Assembly (NCBI GenBank): GCA_025463005.1
Contig: JAOAPR010000112.1
Span: forward strand, 1-64,000
Reading direction: 5' to 3'
Length of the DNA stretch: 64,000 nucleotides
From: Bryobacterales bacterium
GTDB taxonomy: Bacteria; Acidobacteriota; Terriglobia; Bryobacterales; Bryobacteraceae
Of the stretch, positions 26,181-33,392 are shown in pieces; position 1 is the first letter of the stretch; every line of letters begins with the position of its first letter. The notes beneath the pieces are model-generated. The model ran no database searches, was not told where the DNA came from, and saw only the letters and a list, made by a program, of their open reading frames with translations. Made by a program: the position numbers and the translations under genes.

Positions 26181-27044
26181 ATGGAAAGAATGACGGCGGC
26201 GACCCCCAACCGCGCACTGCGGCCTATTCTTTGCGCGCCACTGCTGCGGAGAGTGGATCGCGAGCTGGTGGCGCTGCTCAGGTCGCTGGAACCTTCCGAT
26301 TGGGACGCCCAGACGGTTGCGCCACAGTGGAAGGTTCGCGACGTTGCAGCTCATCTTTTGGATACGCAATTACGCAAACTGTCCCTGGCTCGCGATGGCT
26401 GGTTCGTGGAGAGCCCGCCGGCCCCCGGAGAGCTGGCCACGTTCATCCACCGGTTGAATCGCGAAGGCGTGACGGTCTTCCGGCGCCTGAGCCCTACAGT
26501 GCTGACTGCATTGCTGGAGCGGGCGGGCGAGGAAAGCGCCACGTTTCACGAAGCGCTGGATCCATTTGCCCCGGCCGCGTTCGCAGTGAGCTGGGCAGGA
26601 GAGGCCGAGTCGCTCAACTGGTTCGATACCGTGCGAGAACTGACCGAGCGTTGGCATCACCAGCAGCAGATCCGACTGGCCATCGATCCCGCAGGCGGCG
26701 GGCCCGGCATCATGACCCGGGAACTGTACGACCCAGTGCTCGACGCGTTCCTGCGAGGGCTGCCGCACTCGTTCCGGAATGTTGCGGCTGCCGAAGGAAC
26801 GTTGCTCAAAATCCAAGTTTCGGGCGACGCGGGTGGCGCGTGGCTGCTCGAGCGAGACAGCCGTTGGACCCTCGTAACCAGTTCGACCGCGATGCCATCC
26901 GCCGAGGTCACGATTCCTCAGGAAATCGCCTGGCGCGTGTTCACCAAGGGGATCGACAAGGCGGCGGCCCTGGCTGAATCGCGGATCGAGGGAGACCGGG
27001 CGTTGGGCGAACGGGTCTTCGATCTTACGGCAATCGTGGCCTGA
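26181..27044 (+). CDS. DinB-like / maleylpyruvate isomerase N-terminal domain protein
   Basis: A 287-residue protein with the four-helix DinB/MDMPI fold. WKVRDVAAHLLDTQ provides the first metal histidine, and the later helix RELTERWHHQQQIR supplies the HxxxH-like pair. The C-terminal part (about 195-287) resembles the sterol-carrier-like tail of mycothiol-dependent isomerases (VTIPQEIAWRVFTKG). The thiol-dependent reaction is unknown. It is 45 bases before the aminotransferase and probably co-transcribed with it. Confidence 0.8.
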   Translation: MERMTAATPNRALRPILCAPLLRRVDRELVALLRSLEPSDWDAQTVAPQWKVRDVAAHLLDTQLRKLSLARDGWFVESPPAPGELATFIHRLNREGVTVFRRLSPTVLTALLERAGEESATFHEALDPFAPAAFAVSWAGEAESLNWFDTVRELTERWHHQQQIRLAIDPAGGGPGIMTRELYDPVLDAFLRGLPHSFRNVAAAEGTLLKIQVSGDAGGAWLLERDSRWTLVTSSTAMPSAEVTIPQEIAWRVFTKGIDKAAALAESRIEGDRALGERVFDLTAIVA

Positions 27045-27089
27045 AGCGTCGCGGAACTTGCGACATACTGGTGAGAAGCGGAGGAGCAC

Positions 27090-28403
27090 TTGACCAAAGA
27101 CGAGATTATTCTGGCCAACCAGGAGTGCCTGTTTCCCGCAGTCTTTCACTACTTCCGCGAGCCATTGGTGCTGACCAGAGCCAAGGATCAGTTCGTCTGG
27201 GATGCCGATGGCAACCAGTATCTGGACTTCTTCGGCGGCATTCTGACCGTGAGCGTCGGCCACTGCAATGAGAAGGTGAACCAGGCGGTTCACGCACAAG
27301 TGGACAAGCTCCAGCACGTTTCTACCGTTTTTCCTACCGAACCGCAGGCGGCGCTGGCACGGAAGATTTCGACGATTGCTCCCGGGGACGGCTGGAAATC
27401 ATTTTTCACCAGCAGTGGGACGGAAGCCAACGAGATGGCGATTCTTGCAGCGCGGTGCTTCACCGGATCCTCCGACATCATCGCGTTGCGGCATTCCTAT
27501 CACGGCCGGTCGTCGCTGGCGATGGGGATCACGGGTCAGGCAGGCTGGAAGCTCGGTCCGCCGGTGCAAACCGGAATCACGTTTGCACATAATGCCTATT
27601 GCTACCGGTGTCCCTTCGGTCTGACCTACCCGGATTGCGAAGTCCGCTGCGCGCAGGACGTCGACGAGCTGATTCGCACCACCACCACGGGACAAATCGC
27701 GGGAATGATCGCGGAGCCGATCCAAGGCGTCGGCGGATTCATCACGCCACCCAAAGAGTATTTCAAGATCGTTTCCAAGATCGTACGCGAGTATGGCGGC
27801 ATCTGCATCAGCGACGAAGTGCAGACTGGCTGGGGCCGTACCGGCGATCGTTGGTGGGGAATCGAACAATGGGACGTCACGCCGGACATCGTCACCAGCG
27901 CCAAGGGTTTGGCGAACGGATTCCCGATCGGCCTGACCGCCGCCCGGCCGGAGGTGGCCGATAGCGTTAAGAAACTCACGATCTCCACATTCGGCGGCGG
28001 CCCAATTCCCACCGCGGCTGCAAAAGCCGTCATCGATTTGATTGAAGAGGAGGATCTCGCAGGCAACGCGGCGACGGTAGGAGCTCATTTGCGCGCGAGT
28101 TTGGAGGATTTGAAAGAAAAGTATCCTCTAATCGGCGATGTCAGGGGCATGGGACTCATGCAAGCTATCGAGCTGGTGCAAGACCGCGGTTCCAAAGCGC
28201 CTGCTACCGCCGAAACTCTCCGGCTGATGGAAGTGGCACGTGAAAACCGTATCTTGATCGGACGGGGCGGATTGAACGGCAACGTAATCCGAATCTCGCC
28301 TCCGCTCAACATCGGTATCGCGGACGTGGACATCTTCATCCGCACTTTGGATGCGAGCTTGGCTCAGGTCTGTGCGCCCGCCTTCTCTGGATCCGCAGGA
28401 TAA
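27090..28403 (+). CDS. Class III PLP aminotransferase (AGXT2-like), probable beta-alanine aminotransferase
   Basis: A 437-residue fold-type I aminotransferase. The PLP lysine is K272 (TSAKGLANGFPIG), preceded by ISDEVQTGWGRTG; SSGTEANEMA binds the cofactor phosphate. AYCYRCPFGLTYPDC is typical of the AGXT2/PYD4-like branch that uses beta-alanine, 3-aminoisobutyrate or alanine with glyoxylate or pyruvate. Start TTG at 27090 with GGAGGAG 4 bases upstream. Together with the minus-strand operon it would complete uracil to malonate semialdehyde. Substrate is inferred from context. Confidence 0.85.
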   Translation: MTKDEIILANQECLFPAVFHYFREPLVLTRAKDQFVWDADGNQYLDFFGGILTVSVGHCNEKVNQAVHAQVDKLQHVSTVFPTEPQAALARKISTIAPGDGWKSFFTSSGTEANEMAILAARCFTGSSDIIALRHSYHGRSSLAMGITGQAGWKLGPPVQTGITFAHNAYCYRCPFGLTYPDCEVRCAQDVDELIRTTTTGQIAGMIAEPIQGVGGFITPPKEYFKIVSKIVREYGGICISDEVQTGWGRTGDRWWGIEQWDVTPDIVTSAKGLANGFPIGLTAARPEVADSVKKLTISTFGGGPIPTAAAKAVIDLIEEEDLAGNAATVGAHLRASLEDLKEKYPLIGDVRGMGLMQAIELVQDRGSKAPATAETLRLMEVARENRILIGRGGLNGNVIRISPPLNIGIADVDIFIRTLDASLAQVCAPAFSGSAG

Positions 28404-28630
28404 CCTCAATCCACGATCGCGTTATCTCCTGGGCGAGAAGCCGGATCGCACCGTCGTTCCCCGGACTGGTCTGGTTCGATCAGTCGACGAGAAATCGCCC
28501 TCCCGCGGTCTCTTCTTTATGCGGGACTCTTTCAAAGGAAAGCCCAAGCGATTCTTAGCACTCTAACGATTCAATCCTCCCGGTGGGTATTGGGCTCGGA
28601 CGAATACGCCGAGTGAAACTTCGCGCGGAG

Positions 28631-29419
28631 CTACTTGGGGACGTTCTGCGAATCCGAGGGCGTGCATTTTCCGCCCTCGCAGCGGTTATTCTCCTCACAA
28701 ACCTGTTCGTAAATCGACCAAGTGGGATGAAGCTTCATTTGAAACTCTTGCGACCAGGGTTTGGTGAAGATCTTCGGATCGTCAATGGTGATCTCATAAG
28801 CAGCAGTGGTCGCGTCAATGTAATGGAGACGCTCGACGGTGTGCAGGGCGTCGCTGTGCCATTGGTTACTGGCGGCCAGCGTCCATTCCCTTAAGCCGAT
28901 GGTGTCAATCACCAACGTGTCTCCTTCCCACTTGGCTACAGCATCTCCCATGTACGTAAGGTCGACTTCCTTGGGATGGGGCTTATCGAGCGGGATCACG
29001 CGAAAGAAATGCATGTACTCGTAAAGGATCGCGACCATGCCGGGTGTCTGGATAATCTGCTGCGCATACGGAGCCAGCACCTGCCGGGGATGTCCATCCG
29101 GCAAGCACAGCGCTGTGGGGTCATCATGGCGAAGATCTCCCGTCGGCGCCTGATGAAATAGCGCTTCCGCACCGGGCACCAGAGCAGGCATCCTGTTGCG
29201 ATCGAAGCTGGTCACGATCGGTGTGTCCGTATCGTTGGGCCCGACTTTATGCGTAAATCCAGGACCCGCCCACACGCCGGAAAAGTTCGGCTTGCCATTC
29301 GGCATGCGGGGCACGCCGCGAGCCGTAGCGGCTGCCTGCTGCGCAGCGGCAGGCAAAATCGCCAGCAAGGCGACCAGTGCCGCCGCGGTCATAAACGGCA
29401 CGAACAAATGCTTTCGCAC
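28631..29419 (-). CDS. Secreted WEGD-family protein (copy 1)
   Basis: A 262-residue exported protein of a family repeated five times in this window. After a signal peptide (MRKHLFVPF...LPAAAQQ) come PNGKPNFSGVW, TALCLPDGHPR, then ILYEYMHFFRVIPLD, AKWEGDTLVIDT, LHTVERLHYID, ITIDDPKIFTKPW and YEQVCEENN. No enzyme signature is recognised. I chose the GTG at 29419 (AGGGGAG 8-9 bases upstream) over an ATG at 29491 that would lengthen the signal peptide and overlap the upstream gene. It lies 40 bases downstream of a DUF6152 gene on the same strand. Confidence 0.8.
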   Translation of the reverse strand: MRKHLFVPFMTAAALVALLAILPAAAQQAAATARGVPRMPNGKPNFSGVWAGPGFTHKVGPNDTDTPIVTSFDRNRMPALVPGAEALFHQAPTGDLRHDDPTALCLPDGHPRQVLAPYAQQIIQTPGMVAILYEYMHFFRVIPLDKPHPKEVDLTYMGDAVAKWEGDTLVIDTIGLREWTLAASNQWHSDALHTVERLHYIDATTAAYEITIDDPKIFTKPWSQEFQMKLHPTWSIYEQVCEENNRCEGGKCTPSDSQNVPK

Positions 29420-29459
29420 GTTGAACACTCCCCTTGGCCTCGGCAGCCGCGCTTCGCGA

Positions 29460-29894
29460 TTACTTCTTGCTGGTGGTCGAATTTGGAGCAACCGGTTCGG
29501 TCGGCCTAAGCACCTGGTCTTGTCCGATCAACGCATCCCGCCCATCTGCGAACGTAACGACATTGCCTGAAGCATTATTCGAGCCGTCCTTGGCTTGATG
29601 TCCGGTGATCGTCAGCACCTCTCCGATTTTCAGGCTGCTCTTGGTGATGCCTCTCCTTTGCAACATACCCGGAGGTGAGGCGGAGAAGCCCCAATTCACC
29701 ACCTTGCCGTTCTGATCCTTGACGTCCAGATACACCCAAATGTGAGGATTGGCCCACTCGACCTTAGTAAGCACGCCGGTCATCTTGATCGGTTTTTGCG
29801 TGTCGAACTCCGCCGTATATGCGTGGTGCGCAAAGATCGGCACTGCCGCGGCCAGTATGAAACTTGTCGCCAAAATCGCTAGCTTTGTCGTCAT
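29460..29894 (-). CDS. DUF6152 family secreted protein (copy 1)
   Basis: A 144-residue exported protein: signal peptide to about 22 followed at once by HHAYTAEFD, then GVLTKVEWANPHIWVYLDVKD, ASPPGMLQRRGITKSSLK and VLTITGHQAKDGS. This matches DUF6152, small beta-rich proteins of unknown function. The paired histidines next to the mature N-terminus and the NPH motif suggest metal or cofactor binding (inference). A second copy at 49607 has the same partner gene downstream. Confidence 0.85.
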   Translation of the reverse strand: MTTKLAILATSFILAAAVPIFAHHAYTAEFDTQKPIKMTGVLTKVEWANPHIWVYLDVKDQNGKVVNWGFSASPPGMLQRRGITKSSLKIGEVLTITGHQAKDGSNNASGNVVTFADGRDALIGQDQVLRPTEPVAPNSTTSKK

Positions 29895-30066
29895 CGCGAT
29901 ATCGCCCGTAGGGGTCGTTCACCGGCTGGTACGCCCAATTCTACTTGCGGCTTTGCAATTGTGTCAAACATGCGCGGCGGCGCGGCGTGCAAAACACGCT
30001 ACTATCAACTAGCAAGTCCACGCCACGACTGGGCCATCGGCTTCCACGTTGAGGGAAGGAAATTAC

Positions 30067-30894
30067 ATGCAGATTCGGCTCGGCTACGAATTAAACTACG
30101 ATTTCCCCCAATCCACGCCGATGATCCTGGCGTTGAGCATCCATTATTCACGCGCCTCGGACATCATCATTCCGGATTATCTGACCACCGAACCGTCCGT
30201 ACCGATCGGAGGGTATCGCGATGGTTTCGGTAACTGGTGTACCCGGGTCGTCGCGCCGCGCGGGCGATTCCGAATCAAAACCGACGGGCTCATCCGCGAT
30301 ACCGGCCAACCGGACAGGATCGTTGCCGATGCCCGTCAGCATGGGGTGCAGGATCTGCCGGAAGAGACGCTGGTCTTCCTGTTGGGCAGCCGTTATTGCG
30401 AGACGGATCTGCTGTCCCCGATGGCTTGGGACATGTTCGGGCAGTCCGACCCTGGTTGGGCGCGCGTGCAGGCGATCTGCGATTATGTGCATAATCTGAT
30501 CGCCTTCGACTATCAGCAGGCGCGCGCCACACGGACCGCTTGGCAAGCCTTGAACGAGTGCACCGGAGTCTGCCGCGACTACGCACACCTCGCCATTACA
30601 TTTTGCCGCTGCCTTAATATTCCGGCCCGCTATTGCACGGGTTATCTAGGGGATATGGGGACTCCCCCGCCCTACGGCGTCGGGGATTTTGCCGCATGGT
30701 TTGAAGTCTATATCGGGGGCGGCTGGCACACCTTCGACGCGCGCAACAATACGCCACGGATCGGCCGCGTTCTGCTGGCGCGAGGCCGCGATGCGTCCGA
30801 CGTTGCGATCGCGACAACTTTCGGCCCAAACACGCTGGAAAGCTTCAAAGTCTGGACTGACGAGGCCTCCGAGTCCATCGGCCCCGTCCATTGA
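30067..30894 (+). CDS. Transglutaminase-like protein, histidine-less type (paralogue 1)
   Basis: A 275-residue cytosolic protein with a transglutaminase-like core. The nucleophile region is CTGVCRDYAHLAITFCRCL (C169), and the acid position is D224 (TFDARNNTPRIGR). At the place of the catalytic histidine (DxHAW in the family) it has DFAAW, alanine at 209. The paralogue at 31705 aligns without gaps over these positions. ATG 30067 is preceded by AAGGA at 7 bases; an upstream ATG at 30049 adds six residues. It may use another histidine (for example H221) or be non-hydrolytic. Confidence 0.83.
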   Translation: MQIRLGYELNYDFPQSTPMILALSIHYSRASDIIIPDYLTTEPSVPIGGYRDGFGNWCTRVVAPRGRFRIKTDGLIRDTGQPDRIVADARQHGVQDLPEETLVFLLGSRYCETDLLSPMAWDMFGQSDPGWARVQAICDYVHNLIAFDYQQARATRTAWQALNECTGVCRDYAHLAITFCRCLNIPARYCTGYLGDMGTPPPYGVGDFAAWFEVYIGGGWHTFDARNNTPRIGRVLLARGRDASDVAIATTFGPNTLESFKVWTDEASESIGPVH

Positions 30895-30910
30895 AACAGA
30901 GAAATGGACG

Positions 30911-31468
30911 TTAGCGCCCGGTTTCGCGCGACGCACCCTGCGAGCTGACCTTCTTCTCGCCCGCCGAGGAAATATCCTGCGCGCCGGTCTGCTCCAGAAT
31001 CTCCTTAGCCCGCGAGACTTCGTCGGAGGTTTCGCAGTGCACGGAGACCAGGATGCCGCCTTCTTTAATTCGTCCCTCGTAGCGCTTGGCTTCGTATTCA
31101 GGGATACCCATCCCAACCAGCGCTCCAACCAGGCCCCCGACCGCCCCTCCGGCGCCCATTCCAGCCAGCGCCGCCATGATCGGTCCCGCGGCGATCAGGG
31201 GTCCAACGCCCGGAATACTGAGCGCCCCGATCCCCGCCAGTAGGCCCAAGGCGCCTCCGATCACGCCACCGGTTGCGGCACCGGCTGCCGCGCCTTCAGG
31301 GGCCTTTGTGTTCTTCTCATGCGCGAATTCTTTGGTGCTGTGTTCGTCTGACATCAGCACTGAGATGTCGTTGGTGCTGAATCCGGCCGAGGTCAAGCGC
31401 TCTATCGCCTGTTCGGCCTGCGCCCGGCCTCTGTAAATGCCGAAAACTGCAGTGTTCTTACCAGCCAT
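30911..31468 (-). CDS. General stress protein 17M-like, glycine-zipper protein
   Basis: A 185-residue protein: an N-terminal alpha/beta domain like general-stress 17M/YflT proteins (AVFGIYRGRAQAEQAIERL, FSTNDISVLMSD), a long Gly/Ala-rich hydrophobic segment with GxxxG repeats (about 58-122) that could insert in a membrane, and a second ferredoxin-like part (GGILVSVHCETSDEVSRAKEIL). GGAG lies before the ATG. It is encoded opposite to, and between, the two short transglutaminase paralogues. Function unknown. Confidence 0.75.
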   Translation of the reverse strand: MAGKNTAVFGIYRGRAQAEQAIERLTSAGFSTNDISVLMSDEHSTKEFAHEKNTKAPEGAAAGAATGGVIGGALGLLAGIGALSIPGVGPLIAAGPIMAALAGMGAGGAVGGLVGALVGMGIPEYEAKRYEGRIKEGGILVSVHCETSDEVSRAKEILEQTGAQDISSAGEKKVSSQGASRETGR

Positions 31469-31704
31469 AGTGACTCCTTAGATCAGTCTCAAGATTCCTT
31501 GAGCCAACGCAGTGTTAGATCCCGGCCTGGACCAGCCGTTTCTACTCCCGGGTTAATGCAGGATCTGGAGAGTCATCTAGTCCACTGGTCTTATGCTTGC
31601 TGGAGTTTTTTCAGGCTGAAGCTCTGAGATAAAATGTGGGCTGCCACGTTTGCACATCGGCTACGCACGCCCTCGCTCCGATCCTGAGAAGGAAAGAAAC
31701 GAAC

Positions 31705-32514
31705 ATGCTGATCCGGCTGGGCTACGACATACAATTTGAGCTTCCCACCGACGTTCCTTTTATCGGTCTGGTGAACGTTCACCCATCGCGGTGGGCCGAT
31801 CTTCGAGAGCCCGACCAAGTGACCATCGAACCCGCCACGCCTGTAACCTGCTACGCCGATTCCTTCGGAAACCGAAGTACCAGATTCATGGCGCGGAAAG
31901 GAACCGTCCGGCTGTACAACTCGACTCTGATCGAAGATCCCGGCGCTCCCGACCCTGTGAATCCCTACGCTCGAGAAATCTGCGTCGAACACCTTCCGCA
32001 AGAGACCTTGATCTACCTTCTGGCTAGCCGCTATTGCGAGGTGGATCTGCTATCGAACACCGCGGCCCAGATGTTCGGCGGGTTGCCGCGGGGATGGCAG
32101 CGAGTGCAGGCGGTTTGCGACTTTGTGCAAAGCCACGTCACATTCGGCTACGCTCACGCCCGCTCTACCCGGACAGCGCTCGAAGTCTTCAATGAACGGG
32201 TGGGCGTCTGCCGCGATTTTCAGCATCTCGCCGTGACGTTATGCCGCTGTTTAAACATCCCGGCGCGCTATGTAACCGGATATCTCGGGGATATCGGCGT
32301 CCCCCCCGTCGATTGCCCAATGGATTTCAGTGCCTGGTTCGAAGTGTACCTGGAGGATCGTTGGTGGACCTTTGACGCGCGCCACAATACGCCCAGGATC
32401 GGGCGGGTTCTCATGGCGACTGGCCGGGACGCGGCGGACGTGGCGATCACAACTTGTTTCGGAGCGGCCTATCTGAAAAAGTTTGAGGTCGTCACCGAAG
32501 AGGTTTCTAGCTAA
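31705..32514 (+). CDS. Transglutaminase-like protein, histidine-less type (paralogue 2)
   Basis: A 269-residue paralogue of the 30067 gene with identical spacing: C169 in RVGVCRDFQHLAVTLCRCL, S209 in DFSAW where the catalytic histidine is expected, and D224 in TFDARHNTPRIGR. ATG 31705 is chosen from alignment with the paralogue and from AAGGA about 13 bases upstream; an ATG at 31636 would add a poorly supported leader. Its stop overlaps by 4 bases, tail to tail, the stop of the canonical transglutaminase on the other strand. The 236-base gap upstream shows no other gene. Confidence 0.83.
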   Translation: MLIRLGYDIQFELPTDVPFIGLVNVHPSRWADLREPDQVTIEPATPVTCYADSFGNRSTRFMARKGTVRLYNSTLIEDPGAPDPVNPYAREICVEHLPQETLIYLLASRYCEVDLLSNTAAQMFGGLPRGWQRVQAVCDFVQSHVTFGYAHARSTRTALEVFNERVGVCRDFQHLAVTLCRCLNIPARYVTGYLGDIGVPPVDCPMDFSAWFEVYLEDRWWTFDARHNTPRIGRVLMATGRDAADVAITTCFGAAYLKKFEVVTEEVSS

Positions 32515-33392
32515 GATTCGTCCAACGGCTCCATCTCTACGCCAACATCGAGCTCATGGTCGCGGCCTCCCAGGATAACGCCGCGCACGGGACTCACGTC
32601 ACCGTAATCGCGGCCCCAGGCGAGCGTGACGTGACCCTGGGACGGGATCAAATTATTAGTAGGATCCACGTCCAGCCAGCCCGTACCGGGACAATACACC
32701 GACACCCAGGCATGCGAGGCATCTGCGCCGATCAGTCTGGGACGGCCGGGTGGGGGCCATGTCCGCAGATATCCGCTTACGTACCTGGCAGGCAAGCCCA
32801 ACGAGCGCAAGCACGCTACTTGCAAATGAGCGAAGTCCTGACAGACACCCCTCCTGAGGCGAAGCACTTCATCCGGCGAGGTCCTTACATTGGTTGCTTT
32901 TGAATCGAAGCGGAAATCGTTGTAAATGCGTCCGGTGAAATCAAGTAAAGCTTCGGTTAGCGGCCGCGCGGGCGTAAACGATCGCGATGCATACTCTGCA
33001 AACACCGCGCCCGGTTTGACACGAGGCGACTCGAACACAAATTGATAAGCATCGAGCCCTGCCGGACTCAGGTCGGCCGGCAGACATCGGGCCACGTCGT
33101 CCCAGGCCGGTGAGGTGTCAGGCCAGACTACCGAATCGCCATCAATGAGAACCATGCTCCGGGCTTCGATGTTCAGCTCTTCATGGGGTTCCTGGATGGT
33201 GAAGAGAGTCACTGGATTGCCAAAGTAATCCACTCGTTCGCTTAGCCCGGAGGGAGCCGGCGTTACCAGCAACTCGTGCGACGTACAGGTGTGGTGCGGT
33301 TTGGTCCGCGGGGTCAGGTACGCCACATGATTCCCGAAAGAGACAGGATGCTTGTACTTGTAGGTCGTTTTATGAACGATACGGTAAGTCAT
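32511..33392 (-). CDS. Transglutaminase family protein with intact triad
   Basis: A 293-residue cytosolic cysteine protease/transglutaminase-like protein: N-terminal beta domain (YRIVHKTTYKYKHPVSFGNH) and a core with C184 (RRGVCQDFAHL), H227 (DASHAWVSVY) and D243 (WLDVDPTNN). Bacterial relatives act as peptidases or amidases. Its ATG overlaps the stop of the ATP-grasp gene by 4 bases (ATGA), so the two are coupled. Confidence 0.93.
   Translation of the reverse strand: MTYRIVHKTTYKYKHPVSFGNHVAYLTPRTKPHHTCTSHELLVTPAPSGLSERVDYFGNPVTLFTIQEPHEELNIEARSMVLIDGDSVVWPDTSPAWDDVARCLPADLSPAGLDAYQFVFESPRVKPGAVFAEYASRSFTPARPLTEALLDFTGRIYNDFRFDSKATNVRTSPDEVLRLRRGVCQDFAHLQVACLRSLGLPARYVSGYLRTWPPPGRPRLIGADASHAWVSVYCPGTGWLDVDPTNNLIPSQGHVTLAWGRDYGDVSPVRGVILGGRDHELDVGVEMEPLDES

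Noticed and set aside
28404-28630. A bidirectional terminator or small gene between the convergent aminotransferase and WEGD copy 1
   Set aside because: Only a weak 5-base stem was found and no ORF with protein-like features; I see nothing reportable in these 227 bases.
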